From Sipunculus nudus (taxonomy: Eukaryota > Annelida > Sipuncula > Golfingiida > Sipunculidae): a stretch of 64,000 nt of DNA. Positions 53,123-62,843 of this stretch are shown in pieces. Location of the stretch: NCBI GenBank assembly GCA_026874595.1, contig CM049308.1, positions 73,876,624-73,940,623 of the forward strand, given 5' to 3'. A program made the position numbers and the translations under genes. The notes under the pieces are model-generated. The model was not told the DNA's origin. It ran no database searches and saw nothing but the letters and a program-made list of their open reading frames with translations. The number at the start of each line of letters is the position of its first letter. The first letter of the stretch is position 1.

Positions 53123-56100
53123 CATCCCATTCGTAGCTCATATAAACGTGTAATCACTGTAAAAACAAATGATTGAAATGGGGTGTAAGCATTGCTTATT
53201 TATACAAGAAAACAAGCCTTATCAGTACCTGTACATGACTTACTACTTAAGTAAGCATTAACATGTTGACATACAGAGTAATGGACTTCTGCTTTCGGAA
53301 TTGATTATTGCGTTACTCTAAAAATGTATTCATAGAAGTTACTCACCGGGTAATTCTCAGTGGACAGCAGGACAAAGAGTCGGAGGGATCCGATACCGAT
53401 GTTGTCGTATGCTCTGTAGGGAAGTCTACTAAGATTAGCAATGCACTGTACATTGTATATCAACAGATATCTAATGTCTCTGAGTATAGACCTGAATGGA
53501 TTTTATATACATCGTATTTTAGTTTCCTTAATTATACAAAGCACCATCTAAAATTAAATCCTCCAACGAAGAGGGTTATAGGTCAGCCCTCTGTGTGTGT
53601 GTGTGTGTGGGTGTGTATGAGATTCCGAGCCATCCCTTGTAAAGTCTTGGATGGATGAATTTTTTTTAAAGATGGAAAATTGGCGAAAGAAGATAAATTT
53701 AATTTTGGGACTTATCGGTGTAAAGGATATGCGGATCTAGATCTAGATCCATCCGATTTTGCTGTATTATGCTTCTCATGGCGTGTGTTTTCTGTTCAAC
53801 ATATTAAAAAATAAACTGATTCGTTCCTAAATTTAACTATTCCTCCCTTATTTATTTTTTCACTCTCCCACAAAATTTCATTTAAGCTAATTGAGAACAA
53901 TTTTAGATATTCTGCGGACAAGGAAGGTGCCTTTACGTTCATGGGTAATGGTTAGCGATTGACGGTATCACGTAGTCACGGGAGACACCGGGTCTGGATG
54001 ATACCAGCTTATAAAAATAAAAAAAAAATAACAAAATACAGAAAGCGATTGCTACCGCCCTGTCATGTTATCCCAAACCGACATGGAACTGATCTGATGT
54101 ACATACTTATGGGTTAGAATTAGGAAAGTAAGCATTTCAATTGAGGCGGTTTCTTCCACCAAACATAAATGTTCACTGACCCTGTATAGACGTTGTTGAC
54201 GTCTTCGGGACATGTCACGCCCGCCAGCACCTGTCCGCTGCCGGTTTTATTGGAGCAACCGATGTGATGGTAGTCATCTTGGAAGATATGAATACCAATA
54301 GCGGCGAATAACAGGATGAACACAAGAATAATGAAAAATACCTGGAAAGATACAGAGGCGAGCCTAAAGTTGTCGTCAAAAGAATATGTTTGATTCTGCT
54401 TCTACATTTACGGATGCATATACATAATAAGGCCTGACTTAAAGCAAACGACTCCAAATAAGAAATTTCATGACACTCATTACAACACAAACAAGTAATG
54501 TTAAACTGAGTATAGTGGTACATTTAATTGATCAGATTGTACAACAGTGGAGCAATCATATTCATGCAAGTTTCTTACCTTTCCCAGTTTGATAATGATA
54601 GATGTACAAACGTCAAATATATGACCCACATTTTTGGCTTTGCAATTTAAAGCTGCGAGTCGTAGGCAGCGAAATGGCATAAGGAGCCGCTATAAAGAAA
54701 AAAAGAAGAACATTGAACAACGCTCTCGAATATCATACTACAAGCCTATAATAATAAACGCACAGCAACCTTTTTTTTTATGTGTGGTAACTAATAATAG
54801 CAGGTCAACAGAAAGACAGGTGTAATGTCTTTTTAATTAAGTTTAATTTGCTTTCTGTTTTTATTATCATAGGGTCACTTAATACACCGTAGCACTACAT
54901 TTTGAAACACCTATTATGTTCGATCCCTTTATTTGAATATTCATCTATAGTTTTATATTCATCTTCAGTTTAATGTCGTTCAAAATAATGTTATGCAGAA
55001 TTAAAAGCATAGCGTAAATAAACTCTGATAAAGATAATCATTACAGACATCTGGTTTGATTAAAATAATGTTCACGTTACGTACCTTTGCAACTGCTTTT
55101 TGAATAATGAGAAGAATGAAGTCTATAACAAACATACATGTAAAGACGAATTGGACTCTGAAAAGCGAAAAAGATTGAATTAGTGACTTAACGAATTCAA
55201 CTCAAAATATGCTACATAGAACTTTTATCAAGTTTTGCCTACACTCTAGGTAAAAGGGGTACCAGGTAGAACCTAATAAAGTTCTTCACAGTGGACTGAG
55301 TGGAGAAATTTGTAAATTACAACTAGAACCTTTAAGACAAGGTTCTTTTTTTACCCTCACGAGGGTTCTTTTTTTACCCTCACTAGGGTTCTTTCATGGA
55401 ACCTTGTAGGTTCTATCTAGAACCTCTTCAAAGGTTCTGAGAGGAACCCTTTAAGGAACATTTGATATATGATCAGTATTCCTTTATAACTAGTTGAAGT
55501 TATGGATCTTTCAACAGGACAGTTTAAGATTCCATAGAAACCATACAACACAAGTCCCAGACAAAACCAGTAAAGCTAAATAAGGTTCTCGGCAAATTTA
55601 ACTGAAAAACATTATGCGGTTCCTACATGCACATCCATAAAGATTTGTTAAAGAAATTTATAGGAATATCCATGCATGTCAAGTTTTTGGAGGAACCTTT
55701 TAATGTTCACCGCTCCGTCCATTAAAATAAAATCTTTACGGATACCGCTAAGATTTAAAAGGTATCTTGAACGAATTTCAATTTCTAACTTAATTTGTTA
55801 TTTAAAAAAAAAACAGTAGAAGAAATTTTCGTTTTATTCATTAGACACAAATTTAGGTACATTGTTTCGATAAAAAATAACATACACCAGGAGTTTTATC
55901 AGTTCATTAATGAACCGGGGAATTAATAGAACCGGGCTTTTAAATATAAACTTGTACATCAAACATATTCCAAATTAGAGTGAATATGAATTTATCGAAT
56001 TTACCTGCTCCACTTGAGTTCCGGTAACCTCCAAAATTTCTTCCATGTATAAAAGATCACGTGACAAACCATATCTGTTATATATATTAAAATGCAAAGG

Positions 56101-57948
56101 GCTTCAATGGCGATAACAGCAGGATGAGTCCTGTGAAATAACAAGAAAGTAATTAATAGGTACATTATATATTTGAACTCCTTGATGAAATGGTGTATCC
56201 GCTAATTGCAATTCAGAAAGCAGAATTTTCAAACAGACACAGCAAATCAAAGCACTTTAAATTACTTAAGAATCACCTTCGATTTACTTTTTAAAAAATA
56301 TATATTAAAATAACTTTAAGCCCCAATGACATAAACATAATTTTACGATTCTCCCAAGTTACACAACTGTGGTGAAACATGCCATGTCGGCATGTTGGGA
56401 CAAAAAAAAACTTGTGCGTGGGAACAAAAAAAACAGGCAAACAAAACAAAGTAACAGCATAATTGACCGTACCAGTGTAATAAATTTATTTATTTGTTTG
56501 TTTTGCAGGCGGCCGAGGATCCCAGATAATGGGGTCCTAAGATACAGCTTTCACAGCCCATTATTCAACCGGAAAAAGAAAGTTTTTTGTTTGCTAGTCG
56601 GTATGATATGAATAATTATGTTGGGTACCAATCTATGGCACTATTAGGACACTTACTGGCCAGGCTGCAGGTGGCGCTGCGTTGGCTCGAAAAAGGCGAG
56701 GAAACTATAGACGAGGATGATAAAGTAGATGACACGCTGAAACCACGAGTTAGATAACAGATGAAAACACCTGAAAAATACAAAAGATACTGTTATAATT
56801 CCAGAAATGTAAAGGAGGTTATATATTTCATGAATTAACTAACCGCGAAAAGTACATATAAAACACTGAGAATGATATACATTACAACTTTCTTCATTAA
56901 ATTAAAAGAAACTCTTTATTCAAGACACTTTTTAAATAAATTCCCACAAAGAGACTTTTGTTTAATGAATGCTGGAAATATGGCCATTGAATCTGTGTAT
57001 TTTTCCTCATAATACAGAGAGTAGAAAAAATACAACTAAACATATTTATATTTCTTAATTTTTAAATAAAGATGTACGAGGAAAATACATTATAGTTGTC
57101 TTTTCTAATCTAAACGGTAGATTAGATCATCCTTAATATGGCTTATTTAAAAATCCGACTCACATTTTAGGTACTTTTGGCTTAAATATGGCTCTCGCTT
57201 TTCCATAGCTACCCCTGAAAAAAAGAAGAAAATAAAACAATTATCCGTCAGTATTGCCTAGAAATTGAAAAAAATATTAATAAAGACATAAATTGGTCAA
57301 AAGTAACTTTAAAATTACGTTTCCTTATTCTTTTTAATGTTAACAAACGATGTGCTTAGCTAAAAGGTAATTTTCAGAAATTTGCCATTTCAAATAAAGG
57401 ACATACAATGACCATCAGTAATAGAGCTCTTTATAGGCGTCTTTGGCTTCTTTTTGTTGGCTTTGTATATCATTATATACAGGGGGAATTTACAATATAA
57501 CTTTTGACCGTCAGCTGTTTCATTTTTCCTTGAGGACCTCTACCCGAGCGGAAGTGGATGATAGTGATCGATGTTTCTGTTGACCACATACCTGCCCTTG
57601 AGTGCGTCATCGATGTGGGCGGCCGCCAGTCTCAGTATCAGATCCTTGTCCAGGATTTCGTTACAGCCATTACTGAGAGCGTCCTTCTAACATAACAGTA
57701 TATTAATGATTATAAAGTAAAAGTAAGAGACACATTATTTTAAATCAAATAGACAAAATTCAATTTATAAACTGTTACACAAACACAGCATACATATACG
57801 GAGGTAAGGATGTAGATGAGTGTATTTCAACATTGCAATTGGTTATTCTCTTCAGAACCATTATTAAATCAAGCAGGATCAACTTAGTTTTAATAATTTA
57901 CAACTACCACTTCTACAACTACAATTCTACAGCAACTTGTAATTAAAG

Positions 57949-57984
<36 letters not shown>

Positions 57985-59162
57985 ACTAGTAGTAGTAACA
58001 GTAGTGATAGTACCGTAGTATATTAGAATTAGATATTGTAGTGGTAGAAGAAATGATAGGTATAGAATTGGTAGTTGTAGTAATAGTAGAAATAGTAGTA
58101 GTCGTATTAGAAGTAGCAGTGATAGTAGTAGAATGATAGTAGTAGTAGTAGTGGTAGTAGCAGTGGAAATGATATTAGTAGTAGTCGTACTAGTAGTAGT
58201 AGTAGTAGTAGATTCAAATTAGTATAAGTAATAATAATAATAATAATGATAATAATAATGATAATAATGGAATTTCTCTCACAACAGTGACTAATGTGTT
58301 AATATCTAAGTGCAATGATTGGGAAACCCTTATCATGAACAACTTAGTGGTGACCCGGTTGACTGGGGTAATCTCAAGCTTATCATCCGGCATGCCGAAT
58401 GACACTTGAGAACGTGAACTAGCTGACCGGGTTTTTAATCCTCAGACGATATTAACATCAGTCGACATCATGGTGTATTAGTGTGGAAGAGTCAGTGATA
58501 TTTAACAACCAAAGCACAAGAACCAGCATGAAGATGTAGCCTTTTTTATTGGAAAGGATGTTTCTCATTGAACCTTGGTCAACAGGTGCATGATCAATGT
58601 ACATATAACTGATTATTGCGTTTTATATATTTACGAACTGTCAAATAACCATGGTATTATTGTACTAACACAACAGTGTCAGACGGTCTGAATTTTCAGC
58701 TATAACAAATTTATCTAAATTTTTATGTGTATAAAGATCTATTTTATTTTGATTTTTTTTTGTATTTTAACATATTCTTGTGAGATGCTGCAATAATTTT
58801 AAATATGAATAATAATATATTTCATTCACGCCTGCTTTTACATATCTTCATTTTACAGAAAAGACAACAGATCTTCGAAACATACAAAATAATATCGCCT
58901 TGGCATTACACAACAGAATACCAAAAGTCGTCATTCTAAAGAAAATTATGAGCAGTGAAGATGTTTCAACCGCTTAGCCAGATGATGCTTGAAAAAAATA
59001 TTGAACCATCTGTTTAATAATTTATCTACCGTTATAATCTACCGTTTTGATATGTGGGTTAAAAAAATCGAACTTCAGTATGAACATCTCACATCATATA
59101 AACACTGCATAAAGCTGAAAAGCCAATATGCGTAATTAAAGTATTCGATTTCATATAAATGT

Positions 59163-59224
<62 letters not shown>

Positions 59225-59684
59225 CAGTATCTATAAGCTTTCCTTCTCAAGAAATTCACCCAAATAAGCTCACTACGCATGTTTATGAAATTTCTTAAAA
59301 ACGCCTGGTAAAAAATCAAAATAATCTAAAAATTGGACAAGGGAAATTCTTTAGTTCACTCACCCCCTTAATATCTGGCACGAGTGTTATTGCCGGCGTC
59401 AGCAGACCAGCAAGACCAAACCTTTCTATTGGCGACCTGTTCCTGAGCGGTCTAGGGCTGTTGTCGTCTGCTGTATCTGCCCGTTCTTCCCGTCTTTTTT
59501 CTTGGTCAAGATTCCGATTTTGTGATACATTCTCTGACACGACTTCTTCAGTACGTTTATCAGTTAGATTAGCACTGCTTTCGACGGGAACATTAAGTTT
59601 CGCCGGTTCCCCTGTAGTCATTTCCTGACCAGTTTCTTCAATGCTGTTTGGTAAAGTTACGGTAACGTTTCCATTCTTCGCCAT
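33101..59684 (-). CDS. TPCN: Two-pore-channel (TPC) family cation channel with C-terminal SH3 domain, 1163 residues, 31 exons
   Basis: Animal TPCs are two-repeat voltage-gated-like cation channels of endolysosomal membranes that respond to PI(3,5)P2, NAADP-binding proteins or voltage. Thirty-one exons chain without a phase break from ATG at 59684-59682 to TGA at 33103-33101 (3492 bp). TPC identity rests on repeat I pore LSTENYPEFMIPAY (TPC: T.ANFP/NNPDVM.PAY), repeat II ..SNWHQIMNA.. (TPC: VNNW), the hydrophobic layout of 12 helices, and the EF-hand linker. The initiator ATG is in a good context (AAAATGG). The C-terminal tail after the last helix is about 390 residues, against roughly 100 or fewer in human TPC1 and TPC2, and holds an SH3 domain. 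Exon coordinates are given in the domain entries. The subfamily (TPC1, TPC2, TPC3 or another) cannot be settled by eye; the protein is diverged. Confidence 0.88.
33237..33275 (+). repeat. Dispersed repeat with GACCCATGGGTC palindrome, second copy
   Basis: Matches the - strand of 598-650. It lies about 120 bp inside the last intron/3' region of the channel gene. Confidence 0.5.
35912..36847 (+). mobile_element. Helentron/pearl-like element, family 4 (five 180-bp units)
   Basis: Left end CTAGATGTGTCGGAACGAGA, then ATGCCCCCGCCTGGGGCA, a hairpin. Five units of about 180 bp follow, marked by CAGGAG-CGGTCAAA-GGTCAAAAGTAGGTCAAC (about 35996, 36173, 36352, 36511 and 36692) and by CTCGATCTGTAACTGGTCAT. 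Near the right end GGCTGGGGCAT is an inverted copy of the left end. It is followed by a GGAT-CTTGTT-ATCC hairpin (36827-36840) and TTGTTAG. It lies in the channel intron between exons 27 and 28. Confidence 0.6.
37545..37660. repeat. Hairpin-rich short repeat with ACAACCC motifs
   Basis: Contains the perfect palindrome ACAACCCTAGAGGGTTGT at about 37551-37568 and further TTGACAACC and AAGTTGTC motifs in both orientations. Likely a small palindromic transposon remnant in an intron of the channel gene. Confidence 0.45.
38113..38600. mobile_element. TIR element with G-rich right end
   Basis: Left end CAGGGGTGTAACCAGGATTT, then GGAGGGGTCCGAGC. The right end, reversed, reads AGAGGTGGGATCCAGGGGGT CCGAAC. 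The two ends align as a loose terminal inverted repeat. A G20 tract lies at 38539-38558. It is intronic to the channel gene. Confidence 0.5.
39777..39789 (-). CDS. TPCN: 13-bp microexon of the TPC-like channel
   Basis: GCTTAAATTTAAG on the - strand, flanked by TTTCAG and GTAGGT, joins as AT+G CTT AAA TTT AAG (MLKFK). Skipping it would shift the next exon into a frame that hits TGA near its end. Confidence 0.6.
40780..42873 (-). CDS. TPCN: TPC-like channel exons 21-22: SH3 domain
   Basis: Exon 21 (42642-42873) and exon 22 (40780-40916) encode an SH3 fold at about residues 889-946. VKIRVVEAFRKKSDDDLDLH replaces the ALYDY strand and RT loop. VGEEIEVTERRGDLWKGRK covers the diverging turn, n-Src loop and the conserved WKGR. 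GKIGWFP is followed, across the splice junction, by ATHVIEVV, which corresponds to the usual G.FP.NYV. The second conserved tryptophan position and the ligand-groove proline are present; the ALYDY tyrosines are not. Phases (1 into 2) match, and no new start codon precedes the domain, so it belongs to the channel transcript. Confidence 0.85.
43556..44238 (-). CDS. TPCN: TPC-like channel exons 19-20: basic and serine-rich tail
   Basis: Exons 44137-44238 (ETPQRTRRPSLSAINQRR to MSVPHSPK) and 43556-43642 (SDTPSDGISGSTSDFNED to FGETA). RRPSLS and RRKSL look like basophilic kinase sites (R-R-x-S). The region is probably disordered, joining the last membrane helix to the SH3 domain. Confidence 0.8.
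45000..45196. mobile_element. Short TIR element with poly-G and poly-C ends
   Basis: Left end GGGGCGGGCCCAGGATTTCA followed by G12. The right end has C12 then CTGGATCCGCCACTGA, whose reverse complement TCAGTGGCGGATCCAGG resembles the left end. About 197 bp, in the channel intron between exons 18 and 19. It is related to 38113-38600 by its CCAGGATTT and GGTCCG-type ends. Confidence 0.55.
45307..45324. repeat. Homopolymer C18
   Basis: Eighteen consecutive C followed by an ACACAC stretch. Confidence 0.9.
46071..49680 (-). CDS. TPCN: TPC-like channel exons 13-18: second six-helix repeat
   Basis: Exons 49577-49680 (S1), 49036-49126 (S1-S2), 48105-48409 (S2 end, S3, S4 and S5 start), 47236-47346 (S5 end and turret, YFYGILGLEIFYG), 46750-46890 (pore and S6) and 46071-46182 (S6 end and tail). 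The filter region is T725-T726-S727-N728-W729, where human TPCs have VVNNW. The S4 region VTSSVAIFCRLGFNSK has one arginine and one lysine, where TPC1 has LRPLQLLRLFKLK. The S6 segment FVTCFIVIDMVVMSLFVAIT matches the TPC1 pattern. Confidence 0.87.
50074..50109. repeat. (TA)n microsatellite
   Basis: About 36 bp of alternating TA, just downstream of the EF-hand exon. Confidence 0.9.
50152..52047 (-). CDS. TPCN: TPC-like channel exons 11-12: I-II linker with EF-hand
   Basis: Exons 51897-52047 and 50152-50289. Exon 11 has a long basic helix (SKKHVKAERKRERAELAKAW) and a degenerate EF loop DPLARGVISVRD. Exon 12 has a canonical 12-residue calcium loop DEDSDGHIDTFE at about residues 478-489, with D1, D3, D5, G6, I8 and E12 all present. 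Paired EF-hands in this linker are known from plant TPC1, where they sense calcium, and occur in degenerate form in animal TPC1. Confidence 0.88.
51104..51767. mobile_element. Possible insertion flanked by TAAAGATA
   Basis: The 8-mer TAAAGATA lies at 51096-51103 and again at 51768-51775, bracketing 664 bp that ends CCACCCCTTACA and has TGTAAGG near its left end, as in a small LTR or solo LTR. The left border does not begin exactly with TG, so this could be coincidence. Confidence 0.25.
52050..52090. repeat. (AAT)n microsatellite
   Basis: Trinucleotide run directly upstream (on the gene's strand) of exon 11's acceptor, so it forms part of the 3' splice-site region. Confidence 0.85.
52420..56770 (-). 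CDS. TPCN: TPC-like channel exons 4-10: first six-helix repeat
   Basis: Exons 56657-56770 (S1, WFQRVIYFIILVYSFLAFFE), 56005-56130 (S2), 55085-55157 (S3), 54579-54689 (S4), 54181-54341 (S5 and turret), 53347-53413 (pore) and 52420-52541 (S6). S4 starts RLLMPFRCLRLAALNCKAK with three arginines. The turret has a potential N-glycosylation site (CSNKTG). The filter is T369-E370-N371 within LSTENYPEFMIPAY, where TPC1 and TPC2 have TAN. S6 runs FFYFGIFLYVGVFILTSVLI. Confidence 0.9.
53084..53120. repeat. (TA)n microsatellite
   Basis: About 37 bp of alternating TA in an intron of the channel gene. A (GT)n stretch follows at 53591-53617. Confidence 0.9.
55240..55590. repeat. Hairpin-forming GGTTC/GAACC repeat
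   Basis: Many AGGTTCT and AGAACCT motifs in both orientations, for example AGGTTCTATCTAGAACCT, plus a doubled TTTTTACCCTCAC-AGGGTTCTT block at about 55340-55392. Looks like a palindromic MITE in an intron of the channel gene. Confidence 0.5.
57164..59684 (-). CDS. TPCN: TPC-like channel exons 1-3: cytosolic N-terminus
   Basis: Exons 59364-59684, 57592-57686 and 57164-57214. Residues 1-107 are polar and low in hydrophobicity, ending RFGLAGLLTPAITLVPDIKG. Exon 2 (KDALSNGCNE, DLILRLAAAHIDDALKG) resembles the conserved helix before the first membrane segment of TPCs (compare AVVFIEDAIQYR in human TPC2). Exon 3 gives RGSYGKARAIFKPKVPKM. I see no N-terminal dileucine of the usual ERPLLL type. Confidence 0.85.
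57948..58266. repeat. Trinucleotide-rich region (TAC/AGT/AAT)
   Basis: Pure (TAC) to about 57984, then a long interrupted AGT-rich stretch to 58212, then (AAT/GAT) to about 58266. It lies in channel intron 1. Confidence 0.9.
59166..59225. repeat. (TA)n microsatellite
   Basis: About 60 bp of alternating TA in channel intron 1, about 140 bp from the end of exon 1. Confidence 0.9.
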
Positions 59685-60661
59685 TTTGTCAAAATAAATT
59701 CCTCCCCTTCAGATGAATTCCATTCATGGTTTTCTGATTACATTAAAAATGTAAATATCAATTTTTAAAGTTATTCCTTCCCATGTCAAGGTTTACATAT
59801 TTCCTCTCGAGTATCCATGCAGTACAGATATGTAAACTTAGTACAGCATTTATGTGTGATATATATAACAGTATTTCATGTAAAATCCATAAACATTGCC
59901 ATATGTACTTTCATTATTACAGGAAATCGTCTGCTGTAATCTCCGAGAAGTGCCATCTTTCAGAGATCACAGCGACACATCAGTTTCAACGTTATATATT
60001 TAACGTGAGCATGAACTGCTGAACAAGAATTTCTCTATGTATATGCATTAAACACATATGTATTTCGCTGTCACAAGAACACGTCTAAAGCTACTCGCAC
60101 GTAGAATATGGTTTGTACATAATTTGTTTTATTTAGGGTCAGCATAAAAGGTATCCAATCAAATCCGTGGCAGGTAAATGGTTAGTACTGTATCTATAGA
60201 CCACTATACCTGACACAAGTACGCCCGTCACAATCACTAAAGCGCCCGACGTCGGTCGGCTTTGTATATAAGCACCATTAGGTTTTCTCATGACTAACAG
60301 TTATTAACTAGGCAGGCGACCCATTCCCGTCTTGGTCTTGCTGGTTCCCGTTCAACTGAGTACCCACTCGTTTGGCAGGGGTTATCATACCCGCTCTAGG
60401 TATAAGGACCTCTATCAGCCCGACCTGTTCAATAATAATACCTCCGCACCTGAGCAACAGTTAACCTCACATGCCCAGGCCAGGCGTCACGTGTGTACGT
60501 GATATCAAACACCATTTGCGTTACCTACTGAAACCCTTTTGTTGTACTTGTGCACTACAAACAGAGAAACCGTATCTTAATAATAATAATAACTAACGGT
60601 ATACCAGCAACAACAACTTTTATTGTCATTTTTATTTTCTATGATTATTATTTTTATTTGC

Positions 60662-60692
<31 letters not shown>

Positions 60693-61286
60693 TAACTATA
60701 CCGCTTAAGTATACTTACTTATGCAACCATATTGCTTGAATATATTCTGTTCAAATAAGGCATACCCACTGAGATTTTGCAATTAATTTCTGAAAATATA
60801 ATCACACTTATAGTTTTTACACACATTTATGCACAAAAGCGAGTGAAAGTCTTAAGGTATGGTTTGAGATTAGGGGCACCATGCCAAGAAACAACATTTA
60901 TACAATTATGGCTTGACACTCCAAACATTGACATTCCGAAACTTTTGCAAACCGACAGTATTTAATAAAAAAAAAGAAGAAAGAAAGGATCCCTATTGTC
61001 CTGAGAATCCAGTGGCTAGGAATGCAACGTGATATTTTATAACACTAACAATGATTAATATTTATACGTTTACTTAGCAATCCAACATGGATACTAATTA
61101 TTATTGATATTAGACGTCGACCCATGTACATACAGCACACTTACAAAGTGTGACATTCAGCTGATTCTCAAATCCATACAACGGTCAACTTATTACAGTG
61201 AGATACAACATTTTGGTTGCTATAACAACCGTACACCGCTTTAATAAGTAACGCCCAGCCTATACAACCCTGCAAGTCGCTTGATT
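59685..61286. other. Upstream region of the channel gene
   Basis: Probable 5' UTR and promoter area for the - strand channel gene. I see no convincing TATA box or further coding exon. An (ATT)n tract lies at 60662-60693. Confidence 0.4.
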
Positions 61287-62216
61287 ATTAGGGCCCCGCT
61301 TGACAAGCGGTGCCCCATAGTGATCACCATGTCAGTCTGTTCTTCCGTCCTTCCGTCAGTGTCTCTTTCTTTCGCGCGCGATAACTCAACAACAACATAC
61401 TTCAGCTTTCCCAAATTCACAGGGATGATTGGTACATGTGAGGGCTCCATACCTATTGAATAACAGACCTGTCGAAATTCCAATATGGCCACCACATCCA
61501 TATCGCTGATTTTCTTTTGCAAGCGATTACTAAACAACAACATACTTCAGCTTTCCCAAATTCACAGGGATAATTAGTACATATGAGATCTCCAGACCTA
61601 TTGAATAACAGACCTGTCGGAATTCCAATATGATCACCACACCCCAATAGCTGATTTTCTTTCGCACGCGATTACTCAACAGCAGCATACTTCAGCTTTC
61701 CCAAATTTACAGGGATAATTTGTGCATGCGTGGGCTACAGACCTATTGAATTACACACCTGTCGTGATTTCGATATGGCCTCCACAGCCCAATCGCTGGT
61801 TTTCTTTTGTGCATGATAACTCAACAACAACATACTGCAGCTCATAGGGATGATATAGGTACATACGAGGGCTCCAGACCTATTGATATAAAGACCTGTC
61901 GGAATTGCATTGGAATGTTTCATCTTTCTACAATTCATGAAGTTGATTGGTGCCATAGAGGGCTCCTTTGATATCAATTTTCAGACCCGCCAAAAGTTTA
62001 ATATGGCTGCCAGAGCACAATCGGAGATGATCTTTCATGCAAAAGGAGAATTTTCTCATGAAGGCTGTTTGCCATATAGAGATTCTTGCATCGCTGAAAA
62101 GGTGTGCTACTTTGTACTATTATCTTCCAACATCTGCACTTATGATCCAACAAGTTATACTATACACCTTTTAACTCCGCGGGGCCATCTGAGGACCATC
62201 GTCCAATTACATCTAG
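61287..62216 (+). mobile_element. Helentron/pearl-like element, family 5 (four 145-bp units)
   Basis: Left end AGGGCCCCGCTTG-A-CAAGCGGTGCCC, a strong hairpin, then CATAGTGATCACC and a CTTCCGTCCTTCCGTC leader. Four units with exact 145-bp spacing follow: CATACTTCAG at 61396, 61541 and 61686, and CATACTGCAG at 61831. Further right, GCGGGGCC (62179-62186) is an inverted copy of the left end. A GGAC-CATC-GTCC hairpin and then CTAG (62213-62216) plus T follow. Confidence 0.6.
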
Positions 62217-62796
62217 TATATGGAATATATACAATGCGCATCTTTCCTTATTGCATCTGACCGCCATAATTGGGTTTTTGTATCTTTTCAAAGGCTAATG
62301 TCTCTCTGTTCCTTGCTACATTCTCTCAGCATATCTAAACGTAGTGACATTTAGTTTGGTTCTTTAAAGGTCTCTGGTACTCAAGATATATAAGCAAGCT
62401 ATTCCTCATTTTTATGTAGAATTTTATATACTTTCTGGTTTACCCTGCGTACATATTAATGAAGTTCCTGTTCTGTAACCCCTCTTTAAAGGATGCAGGA
62501 GCATGTAATTGTTCAACTACAGGCTGTGAGTAAACGCCAATGTTGACAAACAGAAACCCACTTAATCTAAGGCGATTGGTTGCACACGTGGGGAATTTGA
62601 AAGATCATTGTTTCAAAACGCCCTTTGCAAAATTCTGTTTCGTCTTACTTGCCCTCAGACAGATGTCCTTGTTGAATGCGTTTTGGGTCCCCTACATGTT
62701 ATAAACACGTGGATATAAACAAAACGAACAGTCTCTGTACAATGGGATCGGCGTTTTCTGGACTATTTTATTAAAGGCTCAGGAAAGTATAAGTAG

Positions 62797-62843
<47 letters not shown>

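Noticed and set aside
61374-61990. CRISPR-like regular repeats
   Set aside because: The 145-bp period and hairpin ends in a eukaryotic intergenic region mark a tandem-core transposon, not a CRISPR array.
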